From contig SPDT01000002.1 of NCBI GenBank assembly GCA_008477525.1, positions 2,480,001 through 2,544,000 of the forward strand: a stretch of 64,000 nt of DNA. The letters are read 5' to 3'. Positions 12,221 through 23,032 of the stretch are shown here, piece after piece; the stretch's first letter is position 1; each line of letters begins with the position of its first letter. The translations under genes and the position numbers were made by a program. Origin of the DNA: Hypomyces perniciosus (taxonomy: Eukaryota; Ascomycota; Sordariomycetes; Hypocreales; Hypocreaceae). The notes under the pieces are model-generated. The model did no database searches. It saw only the letters and a program-made list of their open reading frames with translations, and was not told the DNA's origin.

Positions 12221-13272
12221 ATTTGCCCCTTAGAAAGAATCAAATAATGAATGCTGACACCTGCTGCGGCCACAGTCCGCGTGTGCACAATCCAAAAGGT
12301 GATGCTCCATATCGCCGCTCATTCGACGACTTTGAATCGACAATACTATTGGGACTAGGGCATAATGATTCGGGGATAAGTCAAAGAGTTTAAAGGAAAT
12401 GCCGAGAACGCCGCATGTCATGTGTGTGTGAGACTGGCGACTCAACGTCAGGAGAACGCGTAAGATCTGCCGCCAAAAGTGAGGCTGTGCGCGAGAAAAA
12501 GCTGCGTGGAGAAGTGACAAGAGTGGCGCATGTCTTGCCCAAAGCAGCACTGGAGAGAGACAGCGCCAAAAGCCGCGAGTTCGGGAGGGGTTCTGGCGGG
12601 TTTTTTGGCGTCTCTCGATAGTACTACTAGTACTACTCTATCTCCAGCATCCCAACCAATATCCCACCTCTTATCTCGGAATCTACTCCATTCAGGCATC
12701 GTCGATATACGTACGCGCACACAACACCTCTGTGGACAGACGGACAGACAGACAGACAGACAGGACCCGGTCCGACCAACCAAGAGAGACGATTTCCGAG
12801 TCAGTATTTGCCATGTTGGTTGGGGGCGTCGTCACCCGATAGTACTATCCTACCATTCATTAACTATTAATTCTCCGAACCATAGGCTGTGACGAGACCC
12901 TCCCCCCTGTTCGACCCCCCGACTTTTGGACAGCGTGAATGTGGTACGAAAAGGAACCGAAGGAATAGACAGCAGGCGAGACAAAAAAACCATCAACTGC
13001 TGTGACCAAAGACATACATATTTAATATCGAGCCTCCTGCAAGCACGCGGCTTGGCGCATTGTCCTACGAACCGGTTCTGTTCGGGTTCCCGCGTTTCCC
13101 TGAACGCATCGATCGGTCCTATCCCCATCTCTATCACTGTCACACACGCCATCGTTGGTTTGATTGGGCGGCACCAGGCGGCACCACACGGCCTCGTCTT
13201 CAACTTGACAACCCCCCTTTCGCGCCCAACGCGTTCTTCCTTGTCCGTTGTCGATTCCCGCGAGCCGCCAAG
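12221..13272. other. Intergenic region with GACA microsatellite, promoter of the VHS-GAT gene
   Basis: About 1.05 kb without a supported gene. A (GACA)n microsatellite of about six units lies at about 12737-12762. The sequence before 13273 is pyrimidine-rich on the plus strand, consistent with a promoter and 5' leader. Confidence 0.5.
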
Positions 13273-15006
13273 ATGAAGTCGATGAAGGGACTCAGTATGA
13301 ATAGGATGCTGGGGAGCATCAAGAAGAAGACGAACAGTATGTGTCCTGCCGTTCGCACTTCTCCCCCGAGTTTGCGGGGAGAGTGGTGGACGTGTAAACG
13401 AGACGAGACTGGGACTGACCATGGCAAGTCGGCTCTGATGCCACAGGTTCAGCACCCATGACTCCTGGAGAGACACCAGAGGTTACAGCTCACAACAATG
13501 TGGTATGTCCTGGCTTGGGACTTGACCGTGTGCGTCTCGCCGCGCGCATCCGCTAACCTAATGACCCCAGAAAGCTTTCTGTGAATCCGGCGGAAACGCC
13601 AAGGTAATGTCATTCTCCGGGTTCGCCCAGTTCCAGCTCAAATTGGCGGGTCGCTGACCTTGGCTTCCGCACAGACCGACGAGGTGCTCTTCCTCCCCCC
13701 GATCGTCGATGCCGCCGAGTCGTCGCCCACTGCCGCTGCCGAATGCGCACGCCTGGTCCGCAAGTACTTGGCCAAGGAATATTCGTCGAGGCCGTCATAC
13801 CAGTACAACGCCATCATGCTGCTGCGAATACTGGTGGACAACCCGGGCCCGACATTTACGAGGAATCTCGATGTCAAGTTTGTCGATACGATCAAGGCGA
13901 TGCTGAAGAACACGCGAGACCCAAGTGTGCGGCAGATCCTCATGGAGACTCTGGATGACTTTGAACGAAACAAATTCTACGACGAGAACTTGACTGTGCT
14001 CATCCAGATTTGGCAAAAGGAGAAAGAGAAGGCGTTGAAAGAGAATGGGGTATGTCCAGGCTGGTTGTATGAATACTGACAGTGAACTGACGCTTGCTCT
14101 TGACAGGGTCGAATACCACCTCCACCGTTGCCACATCGCCCGCCTCCAGTGATGCCTCCCCACCAAATCAGCGGATATTCGCAAAACTACTTCTCAAGGC
14201 ATCATACCAACCTACGTCTGCCTGGCCCCGTCGAACTCTCCAGCAGATTGGAGGAGGCACGAACATCTGCCAAGTTGCTCGAGCAGGTGGTCATGAACAC
14301 GCCACCGGGAGAGATACCGGAGAACGAGTTAATCAAGGAGTTTGCAAACCGATGCATGAGTGCGTCAAGGAGCATTCAGGGATACATGGTGTCAACCGAC
14401 CCAACTCCAGACAATGACACCATGGAAAGCCTCATCGATACCAATGAGCAGTTACAAACGGCACTCAACCAGCATCAGCGCGCAGTGTTAAATGCCAAGA
14501 AACAGCTGGGTCTGGGTGAGCGATCTGAGAACCCCTCGCCTGCCCCAGAGCAGCAGTCAGTCCATACCTCAATTGGCACACCTGACTGGCAGGTCGCGAA
14601 TGCTGCCGCGTCTATGAGCAACACTGCATTCCCTCTTGTTTCGGGAGGCAATGGCAAGGGTAAAGAGACAGAGGCTTACAGCGCCCCGTTTGGGCCCCCA
14701 CCAGGAGCTGGATCCTCGGACCCAGGTCGGGGCAGAGCGCCGCTGTTGGATCCACCGTCCCCCTTGGAGAATCCTTTCCAAGACCCGCAGCCGGGCAGCT
14801 TTGGTTCCGATGGTCATGAGCGGTTCGCCGACGAGCCTTTCCATCCTGGCTTCGGCGGCGTCAACACCGGCTATGCGGGACAAGGTGCTGCATCGTCAAA
14901 GGCAGTTGAAGGGAAGACTTCACACTTGCAGCCCAGTGGGGAGGTCTCAGATGACGATGATCTTTATGCGTCACCCAAGAGCAAGGAACCCGTCCACCGG
15001 AATTAG
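13273..15006 (+). CDS. VHS and GAT domain protein, Lsb5-like endocytic adaptor
   Basis: Predicted 475 residues from five exons: 13273-13336, 13447-13502, 13571-13603, 13675-14049 and 14107-15006. All four introns have GT...AG borders and the phases close. The N-terminus is MKSMKGLSMNRMLGSIKKKT. A VHS superhelix spans about residues 30-165 (TDEVLFLPPIVDAAES to WQKEKEKALKENG). After a proline-rich linker, a GAT three-helix bundle runs about 215-300 (LSSRLEEARTSAKLLEQVV to NAKKQLGLG). The C-terminal third is low-complexity and Pro/Gly-rich. Yeast Lsb5 has the same VHS-GAT order, binds ubiquitin, Las17 and Arf3, and acts at sites of actin-linked endocytosis and sorting. I infer the same class of role here. 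Confidence 0.9.
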
Positions 15007-15624
15007 GCATGTCGCAAGACATAAGCCAAAGCGTGTGGGGGCCCTGGTGCAAAGAAATCCGCATTTTGTTTGATCTGCCCTTTCTTTCCAATCTTTTATT
15101 GTCGTCAAAAATGACCAGTTATGTTTGTTATGTGCTTCTTCGAAATACCACCGGACAGATACTATGCAAAAGGCAAGCATGGCGAATAGGAACAAGAGAG
15201 GTGTTCCACATAGCGAGCTTATCTCATGAACCTGCTACGCATGATACATACCAATACCAATGTTGTTTTTGTTTCCTTGTTGCGTTGCTAGTCTGTTGAT
15301 CTCGATTTATGCTTTATTCACGCCTGGTATGCCCACGTTAAGAGTTGAGTAGAACCTTGAGCAACTGAAAACTCACGTCGGCACCATTTACTCGCATTGA
15401 ACTTATTAGGCCATCCGATATGATTCACCTTTACTGAGTGTAGGTGCAAATCTAATGTAGATTTGAACCTTTTTGCCCTCTCCTTCATGTATCTTCAAAG
15501 TAAAATATTGATTCCCCTCCCAGCAATTCATATTTCAGGCCGCGCTGCCGCCTCATTTCTTACCATTTTCTTTTTTCATCTTTGTCTATGTTTTCACAAG
15601 GTAACATCAGCCAAACAAAACATC

Positions 15625-16485
15625 ATGGCGTTGCTTAGTTCCCTCCGGCACCTTCTTTGTGCCTTGGCCTTCCTCTCTCCCTTAGTCGCAGCCTCTCCTG
15701 ACGGCCTCTATGTTCCCGACAAACTGCCCGATGGCGTGTACGAAATCAGCCCTGCCATAGGATCGCAGGGCAAACATATCATTGTCACACAATACGACAT
15801 CAACGCCCTCATGAACCAGAACGTCACAGCCAAGGACAACGACGACCGGTACGCACCCCCCATCACCCTCAGCAACTGCCCCTACCAGAGGGAAACCGAC
15901 CTCGACTACAACCACATGGAGATTGCGCGGGAGATGCTGGGCTCGTGGTGCGAGATGTACAGTCCGCACGTGGGCACCATCGCCCTGGCTGTGTACGGCA
16001 ACGCGACGTGGTACGTGTGCGAGTGGAACAACCCGCCGATCGAGGGCGACGCCGTGAGGTCATGCTCGCGCTGGGAGCTGGGCTTTGCGGCGAAGAAGAT
16101 CGATCAGTGGTGCGGGAAGCAGAAGAATGGGTTTATCCAGATGTTGGATTGGGGCATGGACTACGGGCGGAGCGAGCGAGGGGCGCCGATCTGTCCGATG
16201 TTGGAGTTTCACGACCGGCGCATGGATCTGACGCTGGCTTCGAAGCAGAGGCACAGGATCAGGCCACTGAGAGGGAGTGGTTTGGAGAAGGGGGATGTCA
16301 AGATCTGGGGGAAGGACGCTGCTGGGAAGAATGGCTTGAAGAATATCGGGGAGACGAGTTGGAGAGGCCCGAAGAACGGTGATCTGGGATCGAGCGGAGG
16401 CCGTGGACCGTCGGATAGGCCATGGATCGAGAAGCAAGGTTGGGTCGGGCCGTTGCGAGGAGAGGATGATGGAAGGATTAGCTGA
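15625..16485 (+). CDS. Secreted protein of unknown function with six mature cysteines
   Basis: Intronless, 286 residues from the ATG at 15625. A signal peptide is evident (LLCALAFLSPLVAAS). An upstream in-frame extension lacks family logic and would bury the signal peptide. The central part has six Cys spread through SNCPYQ, SWCEMY, YVCEWN, RSCSRW, QWCGKQ and PICPML, which could form three disulfides, and two N-glycosylation sequons (NVT and NAT). The C-terminal 80 residues are basic, Gly-rich and probably disordered. I do not recognise the family. Size and cysteine content would fit a conserved secreted or effector-like protein of ascomycetes, but function is open. Confidence 0.7.
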   Translation: MALLSSLRHLLCALAFLSPLVAASPDGLYVPDKLPDGVYEISPAIGSQGKHIIVTQYDINALMNQNVTAKDNDDRYAPPITLSNCPYQRETDLDYNHMEIAREMLGSWCEMYSPHVGTIALAVYGNATWYVCEWNNPPIEGDAVRSCSRWELGFAAKKIDQWCGKQKNGFIQMLDWGMDYGRSERGAPICPMLEFHDRRMDLTLASKQRHRIRPLRGSGLEKGDVKIWGKDAAGKNGLKNIGETSWRGPKNGDLGSSGGRGPSDRPWIEKQGWVGPLRGEDDGRIS

Positions 16486-17906
16486 GGGTATGTTACTTCG
16501 TACACGCTCCTGAGCGATATGAATGCTGTTGAGAGGTCCCAGGAGCTCTCTCTCGGGGGGATAAGGTTGCACACATCAGTGAGGCATATGGAAATACAAC
16601 ACGTTCAACGGATCTTTCGTTATGGGTTGAGACAAGTTAACTTGTTTCTTTTTACCTGATGCTGTGAGTAGAGAGGTTGGATGTTAGTGCGCAAAATGCG
16701 GTATGACAGGTGGTTTTCTCAATTGATGAGCGCCTTGGGAATGCAGTACTCCGTAGCAGTAGCGGTATTCATAACTTCAAAGGCCTTGAATTTGAGCTAT
16801 TTGGATATCCTTAACCGTCTGCGTGTGTCTCCCTGAGAAGAATCTCGATAAAATTGGCCTTATTGGGATAAAGGCAGCTCGACTCACTACCCTCCACGAT
16901 AAGCCTGAAGCCTAGGATTCAATCTGAAAGCTTTAAATAGGACATAGACAGGCAAACTAGGTGTGCTGGAAAAGGAGTTAAGGGAGTGAATGAGCCTATA
17001 ATTCTTGGGCGAATTGTAGATCTAGTAAGGCTAAAGTTTCTTCTTTTTTCCTTCTTCACATGGTTACAAAGTCCTCCCATAGCCAAGTTATCTACGAAGA
17101 TATGGTCGTGGTCGAAATATGTTCTTATGAGTGATTTAGGTACGGCCTATGCAACTAGGGTTAGTTATAGACGAGAATTCACAATTGCTATACGTTAATC
17201 ATGTAAAAAATCGCATAATCACCCAAGGAAGAATACGCTTTCGAATTGATATATAGGTGATAAGCGCAAGATCGCAGAGGGCTTTAGCCATGTCCCAGGG
17301 TAACTGGAAGTGGGACAAAATAAATGAGTAATGCTATTGGAACAGATAAAAGTTACTACTGGAACAGATGGTCCGTGCGCACACACAGAAATTCTCCCAG
17401 CAACTTCCCTCAACACATAACTTACTCCGTTACTTCGTACTCCATACATCGCATTCAGTTACAGCATATCTACAGCTAGCTATTCCAGTATCATTACATT
17501 GCTTTAAATAACTGGTCTTTGGCATACATTCTAGTAATTATACAGGCGACCGCAGCTAATCTTCAATTTCGCTATTAAAATCGAAAGAACCTAGCAGCTT
17601 AGAGTTATCTGCAGCGTCGCTATACTAGGCCAATAACGGGCTAATAGGAAATCTATCACGACGTATAGAATTGGTGTTGTTATTGTGATTGAAAGTGTTA
17701 TAGAAGATCGAGGAATTGAAGATTTCTGTGTATGCGCACGGACTAGTAGCAATTTTTGTCTGTTCCAATAGCATTACTCAAATAAATATGTATGTACGAA
17801 GTACTCCGGACGGCGGAGGATTTAAATGCGAGTTGGATAAACTTGCCTTGCGAGTGGGTGGTTATAAACAGATTTTTAACAACGCACATCGAACTCGTCT
17901 GTATTG
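16486..17906. other. Intergenic, AT-leaning, no gene recognised
   Basis: No frame longer than about 75 codons and no domain. TACTCCGTA occurs at 16747 and related TACGAAGTACT at about 17787. Segments 17317-17400 and 17700-17780 resemble each other in opposite orientation (a stretch around acagaaattc/gaatttctgt and a stretch around attggaacagataaaa/ttttgtctgttccaat), suggesting an old inverted repeat. Confidence 0.4.
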
Positions 17907-17978
17907 GGTTCTATGGTCTAACGGTTATGACTCCGGATTTTGATTCCGGCAGCGAGGGTTCGACTCCCCCTAGAACCT
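17907..17978 (+). tRNA. tRNA-Gln (anticodon UUG)
   Basis: A 72-nt cloverleaf without intron. The acceptor stem GGTTCTA pairs with TAGAACC, followed by discriminator T. The D-stem GTC/GAC, the anticodon stem CCGGA/TCCGG with loop TTTTGAT (anticodon TTG, reading CAA) and the T-loop TTCGACT are all present. The T-stem GAGGG/CCCCC contains one A-C mismatch at the second pair. A pyrimidine run with TTTCTTTTTTT about 10 nt after the gene supplies a Pol III terminator. Internal A- and B-box sequences are present (B box GGTTCGACTCC). Confidence 0.9.
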
Positions 17979-19014
17979 AACATACCTTTCTTTTTTTGCA
18001 TTTTTGCGTAAAAAGCAGCAACGACAAAACAACAACTCTAAGCACTAACTTAATGGCACATTGCAATATGGAGCTACTTGGGTCTTATCTAGCCATTGTA
18101 ACATTTTCTACGAATTAGCTAGTATTGCAGTAATTTCTGGCCATTGCAGTCATATATACCTGGCACCTTCTAGGTACGACACGTGACTAGCCTGGCCCTT
18201 ATAAATCCCAAAGCAACCATTCTCGGACTTCTTACTCTTTGCACTGAGTGAACGAGCCAAAATAAATGGCATTCAAAAGCCACAGCGCTCGCTCCGAGAA
18301 GCAGAGCGTCAGCACAACCAGGCTGAAGAACTTTCCATTGAATCGCAGCCACAAACCATCCCCTAATGCATCGAGGCCTGCCACTCGATCGACCTTGCTG
18401 TTGAAGTGGTGACAGAGCGCGGTTTGACCCTAGACGAACGAATCACTCCTTGGAACGAGTTTCCGGCCTTGCGAGAACAGACCTGGGACTAACTCTCGGT
18501 CAGCCCCTCCGGAAGTGCCATTCAATTATTGCTTGGCGTGAGATCTCGACTTGTCTCCATTACTTCATCGATATCATTTTGCTGGGGACTTGGCCCACTC
18601 TATATACCCCTTTGCTTCCTAATGCCCGAAGATAAAAAGGGCTCTAATTCTCACATTTCCTAGATAGCATTTCTTTGGTGTGTTTGAGAGGCCGTCTTAT
18701 ATGGCCTCATCCTGATATTGACTCAACTGAATGATTCTCCGCGCGTCCTATTTCTAGCTGGTAAGCGCTCGGCAGTGAAGGCCGCATGGTGACGGGCGTT
18801 TTTGGTCGCCTGCGGGTCGTTGGATGTCATTGGTTGATTGACATGATCCATCTTCCGGTTTATATGTGATTGATGGGCAGAATAAGCGCCTTCAACGAAA
18901 CATACATAAACTCCGCTTAATCTTGCCGCGAGACAATTGTGTTCTCGCCCAGTCTTTATTGTCGACTTATTCTTCATTCTACCACTCCTCCTGGTTCAGG
19001 AGATACAGTCCGCA
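17979..19014. other. Intergenic, no gene recognised
   Basis: About 1 kb of mixed sequence between the tRNA and the phosphotransferase relic. Short frames only, no domain. Apart from the tRNA terminator at its left edge, nothing specific is seen. Confidence 0.4.
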
Positions 19015-19445
19015 ATGTCGGAAACCACAGCCCAAGACCAAGAGCCCTCATTTCCCCGTGAAATATCCTATTATGATGTGGCGTAAGGCAAAGAACTTTA
19101 CAATTTCTTCGGTAACCGCGTTCTGGAACACACCACCTCGGTAGGCGTTGTTCTAGCAGTCAAAATTAAACCGCTTTCGTTCGACCGCTCTGAGGGCGAC
19201 ATGATGCACCATGCTGCAACAAATGGTGTTTTGGCCCCGAAAGTCCGTGCTGTCTATGACCTTGTTTACACCAAGCCCATGGCGCGTGCCATGGTCAGGC
19301 GAGCGCGTGCCTGGTATGCCGCTTGATGAGGTCTGGGATGACCTTACCGACACTCAGAAGGCCAGCATCAAGGACCAGCTTCGCACCCAGCTCGCCCATA
19401 TGCGCGCCTGTACACAACCCTTTGTCGGACTCATCGGGCAGATGT
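19015..19445 (+). pseudogene. Relic of an aminoglycoside-phosphotransferase-like (APH family) kinase gene
   Basis: Translations in two frames give pieces of the N-lobe of a fungal APH/choline-kinase-like protein. After MSETTAQDQE and a stop (TAA at 19084) comes GKELYNFFGNRVLEHTTS, then FDRSEGDMMHHAATNGVLAPKVRAVYDL. After a frame change comes ERVPGMPLDEVWDDLTDTQKASIKDQL, a segment very typical of this family (hinge and following helix). The frame ends abruptly after FVGLIG, and the catalytic loop H-x-D and the DFG-like metal site are absent. The sequence then turns into ankyrin-like DNA of opposite orientation. It is a truncated, multiply interrupted copy and should make no functional kinase. 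Confidence 0.7.
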
Positions 19446-19942
19446 GGCATCCTCGAGATTTGGCACGTTGACGTCGGCACCGACTCGCAGCAGGATACCC
19501 AGTGAGCTCAGAGGGAGATAACTGGCGGCATTAATGAGCATTAATGAGAGGAGTCGAGGCCCGCCAGTCATCACCAAACTGAGGGCTTGGGCAAAATTGA
19601 ACCCGGACAGAATGTTACCACAGGTTTGGAGCACATACTCGAATATGGAGTTGTAGCCAAGAATGGCCGACACCGACAATAGACGCAGGATCTCTGGAGG
19701 CCCGTCAAAAGTGATACGTTTTTCACCAGAAGCTCCACGGCCTCAAGGTTGCCTGAGAGGGCAACGACGTGACTAACAAGCCCGATATTGTTAGCCCAAC
19801 TATTGTCTTGGGCGTCCATAATCTGGAAATTTCCTTTAAGAGAAGTCTGCTCCCTTCTCATGGGGTTGTTTTCCGTCTTGGTGTTGCAATTGAGCAGCTC
19901 GTCTACGATACTCCCCTTACCCAACCCTGCCGCGAGATGCAA
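19446..19942 (-). pseudogene. Relic of an ankyrin-repeat gene
   Basis: On the minus strand two overlapping frames encode ankyrin-like helices. The first has HLAAGLGKGSIVDELLN and LVSHVVALSGNLEAVELLV; a shifted frame has GPPEILRLLSVSAILGYNSI and LGILLRVGADVNVPN, the GADVN being a hallmark of the ankyrin beta-hairpin. The reading frame changes near 19710 and no start or complete repeat array is visible, so this is a fragment. It directly abuts the phosphotransferase relic. Confidence 0.6.
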
Positions 19943-20182
19943 CTAATATCATAGCCAGCTTGGATACGTATAATACATGCTGGTGAACGGGGATGACTGA
20001 ATTGGGGACCCAGAAGTCACTCTTCAGACTGAGATCATCGGCAATTCAAGGGTCGCCTTGCTGGCATGGTGCAGCCAGTGTTTCACGGGTTGGCCTGTCT
20101 TAAGGGGAAGAAGGATCCAATCTCCAATATAATTATATAACCCTATAAAACATACATCAGAATAAAAGATCTTAGGATTTGT

Positions 20183-23032
20183 TTATTCCTTCTCCGAATC
20201 AACACTTCCTTCCTCTTTCTCCTCTCCATTATTTTCATTCCCAGCGGCATACTTTATATGGAACGCGACTGTCTCACTAACATCCCAGTCCTTCTTCTGC
20301 TTCTCATCGCCAAAGATCCTAAGTGCACGAACGACGATCTTGTACGTGCCTGCAGGAGCATACTTGCCATCGCTAAGCATGCCATCCCAAGGAGTCGGTT
20401 GCTTGCCACGGGACTGGAAACGAAGAGGAAATCCACTGGGCTGGCCAATAGTCTTAGTGCCGAAGAACTCAGTCGAGTTGAGTGAACAGGTGGATAAGGG
20501 CACAATATCGGCACGGATAAGAGGAGAGCCCAGGGTCAGGTTAAGGACCAGAGCAGGGAGAATATCAGCCCCTGTCGAGTTGCCGGCAGGGGGGAGGGTC
20601 CAGGTGATATTGCCAGCGACAGTGCCATTCGTATCAGTCGAGTTGCCGATCCAGGCATCTGTCAGACCTAGAACGGTTTGGTTGTAGAGAGAACCGGTAA
20701 GACCCTGGTAGGGGAGAGATAGCGAGCTCCCGTCAGTGCCATTAAGTGTAATAAATCCAGACCATACGGCTAGGCGCTTGGCATCGGCGTTAGGAGGAGT
20801 AGGGAAGACCTCAATAGTGGCAGACTCGCCAGCAAGCAGGGTCACCTTATTCTCACTGAACTTGAGCTCGGCATGGGCCTCCGTGACTTCATTAGGGAAG
20901 ACATCAGGATAGGTGGTGTTATTGCCCAGGGTATAGACGGTCTTGGTTGGGATATGAGAGAGGTGATAGGTGATCTGCTTATTGTCGGTATTGCTAATAG
21001 TGAAGTTGAGAACCTTAATGAAGTGGTCGGTATCATTAAAGGATAGGCTAGAGCGCGAAAGAATAGTAGTGGCGTAGGCAGCATCGTAGGCCTGGATAAG
21101 GCCACCACCCTGTTGGGGCACAGGGGCAAGGAAGTCGTAGAATTGGTTGCCATCGCTAAACAGCTGCGCATGGGCAGTGGCAGATAAAAGGTTCTCAATA
21201 AGGCGAGGATTGAAAGTTTTGCGGACTTGGGCAATTAGGGCCACAATGCCAGCAGCGAGGGGAGTAGCCATAGAAGTGCCCGAGAGGGTGGCATAGCTAC
21301 CAAGAGCGCGAGGGTAGGTAGATAGTATGTTGCCGCCAGGAGCACCAACCTGGGGCTTAACGTTGACGTCCCAGGTAGGACCCCAAGTGCTGAAGTTACT
21401 CACACCACCGCCGGTTATAGGGTTCTTGATAGTCTTGATCTGTTTGATAGACTTCTTAACACCAGTCATAGACAGAACGACGTTCTTGCCGGCCGTAAGA
21501 GCAGTAACCCAGGCTTCACCAGTCTGCTTCTCAACCATACCGGCGGCTAAAACCTGAGAGACAGCGGAGGTATCGATAGTAAAAGATCTGTCGATGTTGT
21601 TGGAGATCATGATATATTCGGCTCCCTTGTCAGCAGCATTCTGAATCTTTTGCTCAACGGTGCAGTTGCTACCATCGTGGATTAGGACGATGTAGCTGCT
21701 TAGGTCAGGAGTATTTGAGGGGAAAGGGTTACAAGCATCACCAGAAACAGTGGTGTTGAGAATGTCAGTCCACACGGGGAGCTCAACACCGTCCCAGCCA
21801 TCAAGGTCGCTATTAGCATAGGCAAACTGCTGAGTCTGGGCGCCATCGATAGAGTAGGAAGAGAGGGAGAGGACTATAGGGGTCTCCGTATTATCGAAAG
21901 AAGCAATGGCAGTAATGCCCCTCCCACTGGCCGGAGAGCTAGCATAGAAGATTCCCTGATCGCCTTCATTACCAGCGGCAACCATACAGGGAACGCCAGC
22001 ATCGACAATGCGAGAAACTGCAATATCTTGGGCCGCGCTGGGCCAACCAGCGGGGCCACCAAGCGAGGCAGTAATAATGTCGGCGCCGTCTTCATAGGCC
22101 TTAAGGAAGGCATTGGTAATAATGTCGTCACTAGCAGAGCCGTTGCAGCCAAAGATTCGGTAGGCACCGAGGCTGACATCAGGAGCAGCACCGGTAAATC
22201 CATAGTCATTCGGCTGGGCGGCGACAATACCGGCGACATGAGTGCCGTGGCCACCACAGTCCATAGGATCAGGGCCAGGCTGAGGAGTATTGGTTCCATC
22301 ATAGGCATCGCCAACAAAATCAATACCAAATGAGACGAGACAGCCCTTTCCAAAACAGCCTCCTAAGGCAGAGTGCTTATAGTCTATCTAGGAACATGAG
22401 ATATGTTAGTGACGGACAGCATGGAGGGTATAAAAGAAGAACAGGAGAGAGAGCCTCTCAGATGCTTCCACTTACACCACTGTCAATTACGGCAACCTTA
22501 ATGCCTTTGCCTGTAATGCCCTGGGCTCGGAGCTTATCGACCTGAGTCATCAAATGGGGAGAGTAGTTATCCGCCTTCGTGTTGTTTACATCTCTTGTTG
22601 CGATCTTGTTGCCATTGTTGGAACCGGCAATCCATTCAACCCGAGGGTTTGGCGCAGGGATTAGTGTAACCGGCCACATGCTTTTAACCGCGGGCAGATC
22701 AGCAATCTTCGCGGCCGTCCTGTGAGCATTCTCGATGTCATGTAATTGGACTGAAACACCCTTGAAGAGCTTATAGTCGAGATCAAGGCGTTTTATGCCC
22801 TTGGCATTAATCTTGTTATAAACCTCGGAGGTGTCCTGCGAAATTTCTAATTAGCATCCATCTCACAAGAGCTGTAGAGCAATCGCCAAATGCATATTCA
22901 ACTTACATGACCATCCTCGAATTCAAAGATATATGCACCTGGGAGAACAGTTCTAGCCGGAGTGTTTGCCGCCTGAGCCACCGTAGTTGACGCCGTGGCA
23001 AGCAGAAACACTATTGATTTCAAGCACACCAT
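20183..23032 (-). CDS. Secreted subtilisin-like serine protease (S8) with prodomain and PA domain
   Basis: Predicted 896 residues from three exons on the minus strand: 23032-22907, 22835-22476 and 22387-20183, both introns phase 0. The signal peptide is MVCLKSIVFLLATASTTVAQ. An I9-type propeptide follows (about residues 25-110). The catalytic triad is complete: Asp160 in VAVIDSGID, His209 in GGHGTHVAG and Ser534 in SGTSMATP, with oxyanion Asn302 in AAGNEGD. A protease-associated domain interrupts the catalytic domain at about 340-480 and an Fn3-like domain follows at about 600-720. The C-terminus is acidic. This is the large extracellular subtilase type (minor extracellular protease vpr-like), expected to degrade external protein. 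The last 700 residues lie in one uninterrupted exon. Confidence 0.93.

Noticed and set aside
16060..16572. 170-codon antisense frame over the secreted protein gene
   Set aside because: Shadow of the plus-strand coding sequence, proline/leucine-rich by codon complementarity.
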